Assembly (NCBI RefSeq): GCF_022437945.1
Contig: NZ_CP092535.1
Location: forward strand, 4,452,001-4,516,000
Length of the DNA: 64,000 nt
Direction: 5' to 3'
Origin: Nocardioides sp. TF02-7
GTDB lineage: Bacteria; Actinomycetota; Actinomycetes; Propionibacteriales; Nocardioidaceae
Below the pieces are notes generated by a model, which was not told where the DNA came from, did not search any database, and saw only the letters and a list, made by a program, of their open reading frames with translations. The translations under genes were made by a program, and so were the position numbers. This document shows, one piece after another, positions 8,755-17,877 of this stretch; the first letter of the stretch is position 1, and each line of letters begins with the position of its first letter.

Positions 8755-10123
8755 TTAGCCGAGGTCCGCGAGGGCGTCGGCGATGCCGCGGTGGAACGTC
8801 GGGTAGGCGAAGTGCATGGTCCGCAGCCGCTCGACGGGCACCGCGGCGTGCACCGCGGTCGCGAGCAGGCCGATCATCTCGCCGCCGGCCGGGCCGACCG
8901 TCGTCGCGCCGACCAGCACGCCGCGGTCGGCGTCGGCGACCACCTTGATCACACCGTCGTTGCCGGCCTGGTGGATCCAGCCGCGGCTCGACGACGGCAC
9001 CTGCGACGTGCCGGTCGCGACCCGGATCCCCGCGGCCCGGGCCTGCGCCTCGGTCAGCCCCACGGTGCCGACCTCGGGGTCGGTGAACGTGACGTGGGGA
9101 GACCGCCGTGTAGTCGGCCCACGGTCCGTCCTGGCCGAGCAGGTCGCGCACCGCGACGTCGGCCTGGTACATCGAGACGTGGGTGAACGCGCCCTTCCCG
9201 GTGATGTCGCCGACGGCCCACACGCCGTCGGCGACCCGCATCCGCTCGTCGGCGTCGAGGTGCCGGGCGTCGGGGTCGAGCCCGACGCTGTCGAGGCCGA
9301 GCCCGGCGAAGTTCGGCCGGCGGCCGGCGGACACCAGCAGCCCGGCGGCCGTCAGCGAGCCGTCACCGAGCGTCAGCTTGAACGTCGAGCCGTCGTGGTC
9401 GACCCGCTCCACGCGCACGCCGGTGCGCACGCTCACGCCCTCCCGCTCGAGCACGCCCGCGACCAGCTCGCTCGCCTCCGGCTCCTCCGGCCCCAGAATC
9501 CGGTCGCCGGCCTCGAGCACGGTCACCGCGACCCCGAACCGCGCCAGCGCCTGCGCCAGCTCGCAGCCGATGGCGCCGCCGCTGAGCACGGCCAGGCTGG
9601 CGGGCAGCGTGCGCAGCTGCACGACGTCGCGGTTGGTCCAGTACGGCGTGTCCGCGAGGCCGTCGACCGGCGGCACGGCCGGTGCGGTGCCGACGTCGAG
9701 CACCACGCCGCGGCGGACGTCGTAGGCCTGCGTCCCCTCGGGGGTCTCGACCTCGATCCGCCCCGGCCCGGCCAGCCGTCCCTTCCCGCGCACCAGCCGG
9801 CCGCCGGCGTCGGCCAGCCGCTTGACGGCGGCGGTGTCGTCCCAGGCGTCGGTGGCCTCGTCGGAGATCCGGGTGGCGACCGTGGCCCAGTCGGGGCTGA
9901 CCTCGGTGTCGCCGGCGAGGCCGGGCACCCGGCGGGCTTCGGCGAGGGCGCCGGCCGCGCGGATCATCATCTTGGTGGGGATGCAGCCGTAGTAGGGGCA
10001 CTCGCCCCCGACCAGGTGCTTCTCCACGCCGATCACCGAGAGCCCGGCGCGGGCCAGCTCGGCGGCGGCGTGCTCCCCTCCCGGTCCCAGCCCGATCACG
10101 GCGACGTCGACGGTCTCAGCCAT
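8755..10123 (-). CDS. NAD(P)/FAD-dependent disulfide-oxidoreductase-family protein (one apparent indel)
   Basis: 455 residues after repair at the GGGG run 9096-9099 (one base too long). N-terminal FAD fold VIGLGPGGEHAA, redox pair GGECPYYGCIPTK (Cys-x4-Cys), second dinucleotide fold VLSGGAIGCELAQALA, and FAD contact VWAVGDITGKGAFTH. The dimer-interface end, where dihydrolipoamide dehydrogenase and glutathione reductase carry a His-Glu catalytic dyad (HPT...E), reads FAYPTFHRGIADAL, so the dyad is not conserved in place. It is therefore probably not lipoamide dehydrogenase; a mycothiol- or metal-related or quinone reductase is possible. It follows nusB by 27 bp and is followed by the ParA-type gene. 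Confidence 0.82.
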
Positions 10124-10150
10124 GACGACACGCTATGCGAGCCGGGCGGA

Positions 10151-10581
10151 TCAGACGAGGGTCGGCTTGCTCCGGATGATCGCGCCGAGCACGCCGTTGA
10201 CGAACGCCGGCGACTCGTCGGTGGACAGCTCCCGCACGAGCGCCATCGCCTCGGTCACGGCGACCGGGTCGGGGACGTCGTCGGCCCAGAGCAGCTCGTA
10301 GGCGCCGAGCCGCAGGACGTTGCGGTCGACGGCGGGCATCCGCTCGAGCGTCCAGCCCTCGGCGTAGGTGCCGAGCACCTCGTCGATCCGTGCGAGGTGC
10401 TCGACGACGCCGCGGACGAGCGTCTCGGTGTAGGGGTTGGTGGGCGCCGCGCCCTCCTCGATCGCGCGGTCGAGGGTCTCGACCGCGGACTCACCCCGGA
10501 GGTCGGCGGCGAAGAGCAGGTCCAGGGCGCGCTTGCGCGCCGGGTGCGGGCGCCGCCGGGTCGCTTGGGAGCGTCCGCCAT
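10151..10581 (-). CDS. nusB: Transcription antitermination factor NusB (one apparent indel)
   Basis: All-helical RNA-binding protein that joins S10 (NusE) on boxA of rRNA operons. N-terminus MADAPKRPGGARTRR leads into KRALDLLFAADLRG after a missing base near 10533-10541. The rest, including MPAVDRNVLRLGAYELLW and SPAFVNGVLGAI, is typical. Repaired length is 143 residues. The ATG at 10581 overlaps the efp stop (TGATG). efp-nusB coupling is standard in actinobacteria. The genes that follow here differ from Streptomyces, where bldD and pyrR come next. Confidence 0.93.
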
Positions 10582-11144
10582 CAGGACTTCACGCGCCCCA
10601 GGTACGACGAGTCGCGGGTGTCGACCTTGATCTTCTCGCCCTGCGTGATGAACAGCGGCACCTGGATCTCGTGGCCGGTCTCGAGCGTCGCCGGCTTGGT
10701 GCGGCCGGTCGCGCTGTCGCCGACGACGCCGGGCTCGGTGTAGGTGATCTCGAGCTCGACCGCGGCGGGGAGCTCGATGTAGAGCACGCGGCCCTCGTTG
10801 GTGGCGACGATGGCCTCCTGGTTCTCCAGGAGGAAGTTCTTGGCGTCGCCCACGATCTCCGGGGTGACCTCGACCTGGTCGTAGGTGCCGGTGTCCATGA
10901 ACACGTAGGACGAGCCGTCGTTGTAGAGGTACTGCATGGTGCGCTTGTCGACGTTGGCGACCTCGACCTTGACGTCGGCGTTGAAGGTCTTGTCGACGAC
11001 CTTGCCGGTCTCGACGGCCTTCAGCTTGGTGCGGACGACCGCACCGCCCTTGCCGGGCTTGTGGTGCTGGAACCAGAGGACCTGCCAGAGCTGGCCGTCC
11101 AGGTTGAGAACCATGCCGTTCTTGAGGTCGTTCGTCGTTGCCAT
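10581..11144 (-). CDS. efp: Elongation factor P
   Basis: Intact, 187 residues, the usual EF-P length. It binds between the P and E sites and rescues ribosomes stalled on proline stretches. Three beta-barrel domains: KOW-like N-domain with the tip loop HHKPGKGGAVVRTKLK, whose lysine is the candidate modified residue, and C-terminal domain with EITYTEPGVVGDSATGRTKP. Several proteins in this window have long proline tracts (the ParA-type ATPase, for example) and would depend on it. It starts a small operon with nusB. Two GC-rich hairpins lie between it and aroQ. Confidence 0.97.
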   Translation of the reverse strand: MATTNDLKNGMVLNLDGQLWQVLWFQHHKPGKGGAVVRTKLKAVETGKVVDKTFNADVKVEVANVDKRTMQYLYNDGSSYVFMDTGTYDQVEVTPEIVGDAKNFLLENQEAIVATNEGRVLYIELPAAVELEITYTEPGVVGDSATGRTKPATLETGHEIQVPLFITQGEKIKVDTRDSSYLGRVKS

Positions 11145-11179
11145 GCGCCAGCCTTCTTCATGCAGGTGTCAGGGTGCGA

Positions 11180-11219
11180 GGGCCCCGCGGACAGGGGCCC
11201 GCCGCGCGCAGCCGCGCGG
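11180..11219 (-). terminator. Paired GC hairpins between aroQ and efp
   Basis: GGGCCCC with GGGGCCC (11180-11200) and CCGCGCG with CGCGCGG (11202-11219) are adjacent perfect 7-bp stems, after the aroQ stop and before efp. No U tract. They likely end the aroC-K-B-Q transcript; they could also be leader structure for efp. Confidence 0.45.
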
Positions 11220-11232
11220 CCGACGGACCAGT

Positions 11233-11673
11233 CTAGTGGCGGACCCGGTCGGCGATGAATTCGAGCGCCTGCCGGTAGCCGTCGACGCCCTGGCCGCTGA
11301 TGGTCGTCGCGGCGTGCGGCTCGACGTACGACGTGTGCCGGAACTGCTCGGCGCGCTGCTTGGGCTCGGAGATGTGCACCTCGACCAGCGGCGCGGCGAG
11401 CTGCGCGCAGGCGTCGTAGAGCGCCAGCGAGTAGTGGGTCCACGCCGCGGCGTTGAGCACGACCGGGGTGGCGTCGTCGGCGGCATCGTTGAGCCAGTCG
11501 AGCAGCTGGCCCTCGTGGTTGGTCTGCCGCACCTCGACCTGCAGGCCGAGCGCCGCCCCCCAGGCCACGCACTGCTCGGCGAGCTCGGCATGGGTGGTGC
11601 TCCCGTAGATCTCGGGCTGCCGCCGCCCGAGGCGCCCGAGGTTGGGCCCGTTGAGCACCAGCACGCGGGTCAT
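11233..11673 (-). CDS. aroQ: Type II 3-dehydroquinate dehydratase
   Basis: Intact, 146 residues. It dehydrates 3-dehydroquinate to 3-dehydroshikimate by anti elimination. Type II is recognised from NGPNLGRLGRRQPEIYGSTT (catalytic Arg and Tyr), VLNAAAWTHYS, and VEVHISEPKQRAEQFRHTS (catalytic His and substrate-binding residues). ATG at 11673 overlaps the aroB stop as ATGA. Last gene of aroC-aroK-aroB-aroQ, all four translationally coupled. Confidence 0.96.
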   Translation of the reverse strand: MTRVLVLNGPNLGRLGRRQPEIYGSTTHAELAEQCVAWGAALGLQVEVRQTNHEGQLLDWLNDAADDATPVVLNAAAWTHYSLALYDACAQLAAPLVEVHISEPKQRAEQFRHTSYVEPHAATTISGQGVDGYRQALEFIADRVRH

Positions 11674-12777
11674 CGCGGCGCACCCGAGGGGGCGAGTGCG
11701 GCGTACGCCGCGCGCAGGTCGTCCTCGGACGGCCCGGCGAGCACGACCGGCCGGGCCAGGTCCTCGAGCACGACGAACCGCAGCTGCGACCCGCGGGCCT
11801 TCTTGTCGACCCGCATCGCGGCGAGCAGGTCGTCGAACGGCGCGGCGGCGTACGTCGTGGGCAGGCCGACCCGGCCGAGCACGCGGCGGTGCCGCTCCAC
11901 CAGCGCGGGGCTCAGCCCACCGGTGCGGGCGGCGAGCTCGGCGACGAAGACGCAGCCGATCGCGACCGCCTCGCCGTGCCGGACGCCGTAGTCCTCCACC
12001 CGCTCGATGGCGTGGGCGAGCGTGTGCCCGTAGTTGAGCGCCTCGCGCCCGGGGTGGCCCGCGGCGCCTCCGGTCTCCCGGAGGTCGCCGGCGACGACGT
12101 CGGCCTTGACCTGCACGGCGCGCTCGACCAGCTCGCGGAGCACCGGGGAGTCGGCGTCGAGCCGCTCGGGGTCGGTCTCCTCGACCAGCTCCAGGATCCG
12201 CGGGTCGGCGATGAAACCGCACTTGACGACCTCGGCGAGCCCCCGCGACGAGCTCCGCCCGGGGCAGGGTGCGCAGGAGGGCGAGGTCGCACACGACGGC
12301 AGCCGGCTCGTGGAAGGCCCCGACCAGGTTCTTGCCGGCGCCGGTGTTGACGCCGGTCTTGCCGCCGACGGCGGCGTCGACCATCGCGAGCAGCGTCGTG
12401 GGCACGTGGACCACCGCGACGCCGCGGAGCCAGGCGGCGGCGACGAAGCCGCCGAGGTCGGTGGTGGCGCCCCCGCCGAGCGTGACGACCGCGTCGGAGC
12501 GGGTGAAGCCCTCCTCGCCGAGCGCCTCCCAGCACGCGGCGGCGACCTCGATGTCCTTGGCCTCCTCGCCGTCCGGCACCTGGAGGACGACCGTGTCGAT
12601 CCCCTCCAGCGCCTCCGCCAGCGGGTCCAGGAGGTCGGCGAGCGACTCCGGCGAGACCACGGCGACCCGGGAGACGCCGGGAGGCAGCACCGTGCGCAGC
12701 TCGGACAGGAGGTCGTGGCCGATCAGCACGTCGTACGGCACCCCGGTGGCGACCCGGACCCGGGTCGACCCGGTCAT
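11670..12777 (-). CDS. aroB: 3-dehydroquinate synthase (one apparent indel)
   Basis: NAD- and metal-dependent cyclisation of DAHP to 3-dehydroquinate. Visible: the nucleotide site VVTLGGGATTDLGGFVAA, HVPTTLLAMVDAAVGGKTG, NLVGAFHEP, and the metal ligands in ALNYGHTLAHAIE plus the distal RHGEAVAIG. One extra base in the CCCCC run at 12240-12244 splits the frame just before LAEVVKCGFIAD. Repaired length 368 residues. ATG at 12777 overlaps the aroK stop as ATGA. Confidence 0.95.
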
Positions 12778-13292
12778 GCGCCGATCCTCTCGGTGACCTC
12801 GGCGGCGACCTCGCTCGCGCTGCGGCCGTCGGTGTCGACGGTCACCCGGGCCACGCTCTCGTAGACCGGGGTGCGCTCGTCGAGCAGCTGCTTGATGCGG
12901 CCGCGGATGCCGCCGACGACCTGGTTGAGGAGCGGCCGGCTCTCCCCCAGCCCGACCCGCTTCACCGCGTCGGTCAGGCCGACCCGGAGGAACACCACCG
13001 GGTGCGCGGCGAGCAGCTCGCGGGTCGCCGGGTCGAGCACCGCTCCCCCGCCGAGGGCGAGGACGCCGTCGTGGGTGGTCAGGGCGCGCGCGACGGTCTC
13101 GTGCTCGAGCGCCCGGAACGCCGCCTCGCCGTCGTCGACGAAGATCTCCTGCACCGACTTGCCGGCCCGCTCCTCGACGAGGTGGTCGGTGTCGACGAAC
13201 CCGACGCCGAGCGTCTCGGCCACCATCCGGCCGACCGTGGTCTTGCCGGCGCCCATGGCTCCCACCAGGACGCACACGGGGCCGCCGCTCAC
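12774..13292 (-). CDS. aroK: Shikimate kinase
   Basis: Intact, 172 residues. Phosphorylates shikimate at the 3-hydroxyl. Walker A LVGAMGAGKTTVG, shikimate-binding VDTDHLVEERAGKSV, core VLALGGGAVLD, and adenine loop LGESRPLLNQ are all present. GTG at 13292 overlaps the aroC stop as GTGA, so it is coupled to chorismate synthase. Confidence 0.96.
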   Translation of the reverse strand: MSGGPVCVLVGAMGAGKTTVGRMVAETLGVGFVDTDHLVEERAGKSVQEIFVDDGEAAFRALEHETVARALTTHDGVLALGGGAVLDPATRELLAAHPVVFLRVGLTDAVKRVGLGESRPLLNQVVGGIRGRIKQLLDERTPVYESVARVTVDTDGRSASEVAAEVTERIGA

Positions 13293-14467
13293 CGGTACCT
13301 CAGCGTGTCGAGGTAGGACTGCGCGTTGCGCCGGGTCTCGGGCAGCGAGTCGCCGCCGAACTTCTCGACGGCCGCGTCGGCCAGCACCAGCGCCACCATC
13401 GCCTCGGCGACGATGCCGGCGGCGGGCACCGCGCAGACGTCGGAGCGCTGGTGGTGGGCGACGGTCTCCTCGCCGGTGGCGACGTCGACGGTGCGCAGGG
13501 CGCGGGGCACGGTCGCGATCGGCTTCATCGCCGCCCGCACCCGCAGCACTTCGCCGGTGCTCATGCCGCCCTCGGTGCCGCCGGAGCGGCCGGAGACGCG
13601 GCGCAGACCGTCCTCGGTGGGCACGATCTCGTCGTGGGCGAGCGACCCGGGGGTGGCGGCCAGCTCGAAGCCGTCCCCCGACCTCGACGCCCTTGATCGC
13701 CTGGATGCCCATCAGCGCACCGGCCAGCCGGGAGTCGAGCCGCCGGTCCCAGTGCACGTGGGAGCCGAGGCCCGGCGGCAGCCCGTGCACCACGACCTCG
13801 ACCACCCCGCCGAGGGTGTCGCCGTCCTTGTGCGCCTGGTCGATGCGCTCGACCATCAGCTTCGACGTGTCGGGATCGAGGCACCGCACCGGGTCCTCGT
13901 CGAGCCGGGTCACGTCGTCGGGCTGCGGCCACAGGCCCGCCGGGGCGCGGACGCCGCCGAGCTCGATCACGTGCGAGACCACCCGCACGTCGAGCGCCTG
14001 CTCGAGGAAGTTGGTCGCGACCCGGCCGAGCGCCACCCGGGCGGCCGTCTCCCGCGCCGACGCGCGCTCGAGCACGGCCGGGCGTCGGCGAAGCCGTACT
14101 TCTGCATGCCGGCGAGGTCGGCGTGCCCGGGCCGGGGCCGGGTGAGCGGCGCGTTGCGCGCCATGCCCTCGAGCACGGCGGGGTCGACCGGGTCGGCGGC
14201 CATCACCTGCTCCCACTTGGGCCACTCGGTGTTGCCGACCTCGATCGCGACCGGCCCGCCCTGCGTGCGACCGTGCCGCACCCCGCCGATGACCCGCACC
14301 GCGTCCGCCTCGAACTTCATCCGGGCGCCGCGGCCGTAGCCGAGGCGCCTGCGGGCGAGGGAGTCGGAGATGTCGTCGGTCGTGACCTCGACCTGGGCCG
14401 GAAGGCCCTCGAGGATCGCGACCAGGGAGGGTCCGTGGGACTCCCCCGCGGTCAGCCAGCGCAACAT
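13289..14467 (-). CDS. aroC: Chorismate synthase (two apparent indels)
   Basis: FMN-dependent elimination of phosphate from EPSP to give chorismate, last step of the shikimate pathway. Motifs: MLRWLTAGESHGPSL at the start, GARMKFEADAVRVIGGVRHG, RPGHADLAGMQKYG, RASARETAARVALG and GGMSTGE. Frame breaks: one base missing near 14078-14082 between FADARP and VLERASA, and one extra in CCCCC at 13675-13679 before GFELAATP. They cancel, giving 392 residues. ATG at 14467 is preferred over the ATG nine bases upstream because GGAGG sits 9 nt before it. Promoter-side DNA carries one of the two 85-bp palindromic elements, 95 bp upstream. Confidence 0.95.
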
Positions 14468-14561
14468 GTGCCCCATCCTCCCATCCACCCGGCCCGGACC
14501 CGGGCGCGGTCGGCTGCGGCGAGACCGGTCGCCTGTTCGCGCCGGATGCGGTCCCGGGTCC

Positions 14562-14646
14562 GACGTGACGGGCAAAACCTCCACTTGTCCGGCATTGCTT
14601 TGCCCGACATGTTGAGGTTTCCCCGGTCGACCGGGGAAACCTCACG
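14562..14646. repeat. 85-bp structured repeat, copy 1, upstream of aroC
   Basis: Identical over all 85 bp to 52056-52140. It contains a perfect 30-bp palindrome (14614-14643, centred on GGTCGACC) and a second dyad pairing AACCTCCACTTGTC (14576-14589) with GACATGTTGAGGTT (14606-14619; 12 of 14 complementary). The two dyads share 14614-14619, so as RNA only one could form at a time. The ends are CGTGA and TCACG, complementary to each other. It lies in the 227-bp gap between the prepilin peptidase stop and aroC and is less GC-rich than its surroundings. Confidence 0.95.
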
Positions 14647-14694
14647 CCCCGCCACCCCTCCGATCTCCCGCGGCACCGCGGCCTCCGCCGCGCC

Positions 14695-15429
14695 CTACCC
14701 GGCGACCACCAGCCCCACCCAGGCACCGGCGAGCAGGAACGGGCCGAACGGGTAGGCGCGCCGGAGGATGCTGCGGTCGCGCTTGACCGCGGCCCAGACC
14801 ACGCCGGGCACGGCGAACAGCAGGAACGCGGCGTAGAGGCCGACGAGCACGGCGGTGCCGCCGGCGTAGCCCAGCACCAGGCCGAGCAGCGCGGAGAGGC
14901 GGACGTCGCCGAACCCCATGCCGGCCTGCCGGACGAACCACAGCACCCAGAAGATCGTGCGTACGACGACGAGGCTGACCACGCCGCGCACCAGCTCGTC
15001 GCTGTCGCCGGTCGCGGCCCAGCGGGCGAGGCCGTAGCCCAGCGCGAGAGCGGTGGCGGGCAGCACCACGACCGAGGGCAGCAGCCTGGTGCGCCAGTCG
15101 ACGTAGCCGAGCAGCGTGCCGACCGGCACCAGCGGGAGGACGACGCACAGCAGCCACACCCAGCCGAGCGCGAGCCCGAGCCCCGCTCCGGCGACACCCG
15201 ACACGAGCGCGCACCCCGCAGCGAGGCGGGGCCGCCGGCCGAGGTCGGCGTAGGGCTCCTTGGGCGGCTCCTCGAGGCGCTGCCGCTGGGCGGGCGTGAG
15301 CTCCACGCCCTCCTCGGGCTCGGGGTCGGGCGGCGGCTCGGGCAGCCGGCGGACGGCGTGCGGCACGAGCGCCCCGCCCGCCGCGCAGCCGACGAGGCCG
15401 ACCAGGGCGGCCAGCAGCTCGTCGGTCAC
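14695..15429 (-). CDS. A24-family prepilin peptidase
   Basis: Intact, 244 residues, mostly membrane helices. Aspartyl protease that cleaves type IV pilin-like leader peptides. The two catalytic aspartates are visible in GYVDWRTRLLPS and in GMGFGDVRLSALLG. A cytoplasmic acidic/proline segment precedes them (LPEPPPDPEPEEG). No zinc CxxC domain is seen, as in many actinobacterial short forms. GTG at 15429 overlaps the aroE stop as GTGA. The position next to aroE matches mycobacterial Rv2551c. No pilin genes are in the window. Confidence 0.9.
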   Translation of the reverse strand: MTDELLAALVGLVGCAAGGALVPHAVRRLPEPPPDPEPEEGVELTPAQRQRLEEPPKEPYADLGRRPRLAAGCALVSGVAGAGLGLALGWVWLLCVVLPLVPVGTLLGYVDWRTRLLPSVVVLPATALALGYGLARWAATGDSDELVRGVVSLVVVRTIFWVLWFVRQAGMGFGDVRLSALLGLVLGYAGGTAVLVGLYAAFLLFAVPGVVWAAVKRDRSILRRAYPFGPFLLAGAWVGLVVAG

Positions 15430-16235
15430 GAGGCCCGGTCCCGCAGCGCCGCCTCCCCCGCGGCCCGCATGGTGTCCAGCGGGGCGGTGACGCCGGTGAA
15501 GGCGACGAACTGGAGCGCGGCCTGGTGGACGAGCAGGTCCAGGCCGCCGACCAGGGCACCGGTGGCGGCACGGGCCAGCGGCGTCGGCCAGGGGTGGTAG
15601 AGCACGTCGAACAGCACCGGAGCCCCGGCCACCCGGGCGACGAGGTCGTCGGCCTGGGCCGACGCGGGGATCGTCGAGACGACGACGTCCGCCCCGCCGA
15701 GGGCGACGGTCGCGAGGTCGACGACGCGGACGGCGGGCCGACGCGGGTGGGCGCCGATCGCGGCGACCGTCTCGGTCGCCCGCGCCGCGGAGCGCGCCGC
15801 GACGGTGATCGCGGTCGCGCCCAGCTCGGCGAGCGCCAGGCCCGTGGACGCCGCGGTCGCCCCGGCGCCGAGCACCAGCGCCTCGCGCACGGGGCCGTCG
15901 TACCGCTCGCGCACCGCCGCGACCGCGCCCGGCAGGTCGGTGTTGTCGGCGTGGACCTCCGCGTCCGCGATGAGCAGCGTGTTGGCGGCCCCGGCCAGCC
16001 GCACCCGGTCGCTGACGGCGCCGGCGAGCGCCATCGCCTCGCGCTTGAGCGGTGCGGTGACCGACAGGCCGCGCCACTCGGCGGGGTCGAGGCCCGCGAC
16101 GAAGCCGGCGAGCCCGCCGGCCGGCACCCGGACGGCGTCGTAGCGCCAGTCGAGACCGACTGCGGCGTACGCCGCACGGTGCAGGACCGGCGACAGGGAG
16201 TGGGCGACCGGGTCGCCCAGGACAGCGCACCTCAT
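15426..16235 (-). CDS. aroE: Shikimate dehydrogenase
   Basis: Intact, 269 residues. NADPH-dependent reduction of 3-dehydroshikimate. N-terminal substrate site GDPVAHSLSPVLHRAAY, catalytic Lys in GLSVTAPLKREAM, catalytic Asp in NTDLPGAV, nucleotide fold VLGAGATAASTGLALAELG, and closing Gln in LLVHQAALQF. Separated from the aroCKBQ operon by the prepilin peptidase gene and an 85-bp repeat. It begins 7 bp after the mltG stop, so is probably cotranscribed with mltG and ruvX. Confidence 0.95.
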   Translation of the reverse strand: MRCAVLGDPVAHSLSPVLHRAAYAAVGLDWRYDAVRVPAGGLAGFVAGLDPAEWRGLSVTAPLKREAMALAGAVSDRVRLAGAANTLLIADAEVHADNTDLPGAVAAVRERYDGPVREALVLGAGATAASTGLALAELGATAITVAARSAARATETVAAIGAHPRRPAVRVVDLATVALGGADVVVSTIPASAQADDLVARVAGAPVLFDVLYHPWPTPLARAATGALVGGLDLLVHQAALQFVAFTGVTAPLDTMRAAGEAALRDRAS

Positions 16236-16242
16236 CGTCGGC

Positions 16243-17379
16243 CTAGCAGGCGCGGGACTCGTTGGCGCAGTACTCCCGCAGCTCGGCGAGGTAGCCCTCG
16301 AACTCCTCGTAGGAGGACGCGAACTTCGTCTCGCCGGTGCGCAGGTTGACGGTCACGTAGTAGTACCAGTCGCCCTCGGCCGGCTGCAGCGCCGCGCGGA
16401 TGGCGTCCTCGCCCGGGTTGCCGATCGGTCCCGGCGGGAGGCCCTTCACCCGGAACGTGTTGTAGGGCGAGTCGGTGGTCTCCCGCTCCTCCTGGGTGAG
16501 GCCGACCGTCAGCGGCCGTCCCAGCGCGTAGTCGACGGTCGCGTCGATCTGGAGGAAGCCGGCCTGGCCCGCGGTGCCGGGGTTCTCGAGCCGGTTGTAG
16601 ATCACCCGGGCGATCCGCGGCATGTCGTCGCCGCGCCCCTCGGCCTCGACCAGCGACGCCACGGTCATCACCTCGTGCGGGGTGTAGCCGAGCTCCGCCG
16701 CCGCACCCTCGAGGTCGAGGTCGGAGGCGGCCTGCTCCCACCGCTCCACCATCGCGCGGAGCACCGTCGCGGGCGTGTCCTGCGGCGTGACCGCGTACGT
16801 CGCCGGGAACAGGTAGCCCTCCGGGTCGCCGTTCGCGTGCTGCGGCAGGCCGAGGGCCTCGGTGTCCTCGAGCGCCCGCTGGATCGCGGGCCGCCGGAAG
16901 TCGGTCTGCTTCGCCAGCAGGGCCACCACGTCGGCGGCGCGCACGCCCTCGGGCACCGTGACCATCGTCTGCGCCATGTTGGCCGGGTCGGCCAGCAGCG
17001 TGAACGCGTCGGCGGCGCGCATCTGCTCCTTCAGCAGGTAGGACCCCGCCTGGATGGACCGGCCGTCCGCGGCGTCGACGAACGCGTCGGACGAGGCGAC
17101 GACGCCGAGGTCCGCGAGCTCCTCGCCGATCGAGGTGACCGACTGGCCCTGGTCGACCACGACGAGCACCTCGCCGGAGCCGGGCCCGGCGAAGTCGTCG
17201 GGCTCACCGAAGGCGTCGTCCCACCACGGCGTGACCACCTGGGTCCAGGCGAGCCAGCCGCCCGCGACGACGACGACCAGCGCCAGCAGCATCGGGAGGC
17301 AGCCGGAGCGCCGCTTGGCACGGCGCGCGCCGCCGCGCGGCGTCGGCGTCGACCCTGGCAGGACGGACGGTTCACTCAT
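16243..17379 (-). CDS. mltG: Endolytic murein transglycosylase MltG
   Basis: Intact, 378 residues. Inner-membrane lytic transglycosylase that cuts nascent glycan strands and sets their length. Basic N-terminal tail, one membrane helix at about residues 28-48 (CLPMLLALVVVVAGGWLAW), a LysM-like region, then the YceG catalytic domain with ASLVEAEGRG (catalytic Glu), ARVIYNRLENP and LPPGPIGNPGEDAIRAAL. It overlaps the ruvX stop by 8 bp. Same order as M. tuberculosis Rv2553c-Rv2554c. Confidence 0.95.
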   Translation of the reverse strand: MSEPSVLPGSTPTPRGGARRAKRRSGCLPMLLALVVVVAGGWLAWTQVVTPWWDDAFGEPDDFAGPGSGEVLVVVDQGQSVTSIGEELADLGVVASSDAFVDAADGRSIQAGSYLLKEQMRAADAFTLLADPANMAQTMVTVPEGVRAADVVALLAKQTDFRRPAIQRALEDTEALGLPQHANGDPEGYLFPATYAVTPQDTPATVLRAMVERWEQAASDLDLEGAAAELGYTPHEVMTVASLVEAEGRGDDMPRIARVIYNRLENPGTAGQAGFLQIDATVDYALGRPLTVGLTQEERETTDSPYNTFRVKGLPPGPIGNPGEDAIRAALQPAEGDWYYYVTVNLRTGETKFASSYEEFEGYLAELREYCANESRAC

Positions 17380-17866
17380 GCGTCTCCTCGACGCCCTCCG
17401 GGCTCGGGGCGGCCACGTCGGTGACCACCTCCTCGCCCGGAGCGCGACCTGTTGCGCGCTCGGTGTCGAGCGCGTGCTGCAGGATCACGACGGCCGCGAC
17501 CTGGTCGACCACGGCGCGCCGCTTGGCCCCTTTGCGTTGACCGCGGAGCATAGCCTCCGCCGACACGGTGGTGAGCCGCTCGTCGAGCAGCCGCACCGGG
17601 ACCGGCGCGATCCGCTCGGCGAGCCGCCGTGCGAAGTCGCGGGCGCGCGCTGCCGCCGGACCTTCGGCGCCCGAGAGCGACCGGGGCATCCCGACGACGA
17701 CCTCGACCGCCTCCTCGGCGGTGACCAGCTGCCGGATCCGGCGCAGGTCGCCCTTGCCGCGCCGCACCGTCTCGACCGGCGTCGCGAGCGTCCCCGAGGG
17801 GTCGCTGCGGGCCACGCCGATCCGGGCGTCGCCGGGATCGATGCCCAGCCGGACGCCGTGCCGCAC
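17372..17866 (-). CDS. ruvX: Putative pre-16S rRNA nuclease / Holliday-junction resolvase-like RuvX (YqgF)
   Basis: Intact, 164 residues, RNase H-like fold. Acidic site residues lie in RLGIDPGDARIGVARSD, GMPRSLSG, LLDERLTT and VDQVAAVVILQ. GTG at 17866 begins 11 bp after the alaS stop. E. coli YqgF processes the 16S 5' end, while mycobacterial RuvX has been reported to act on Holliday junctions; sequence alone does not decide. The C-terminal tail is acidic (GVEETHE). Confidence 0.92.
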   Translation of the reverse strand: MRHGVRLGIDPGDARIGVARSDPSGTLATPVETVRRGKGDLRRIRQLVTAEEAVEVVVGMPRSLSGAEGPAAARARDFARRLAERIAPVPVRLLDERLTTVSAEAMLRGQRKGAKRRAVVDQVAAVVILQHALDTERATGRAPGEEVVTDVAAPSPEGVEETHE

Positions 17867-17877
17867 CGGAATCGCCC

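Noticed and set aside
14370..14615. Short ORFs through the 85-bp repeats
   Set aside because: They share a peptide only because the DNA is identical, and have no ribosome site. Palindromic DNA gives open frames on both strands.
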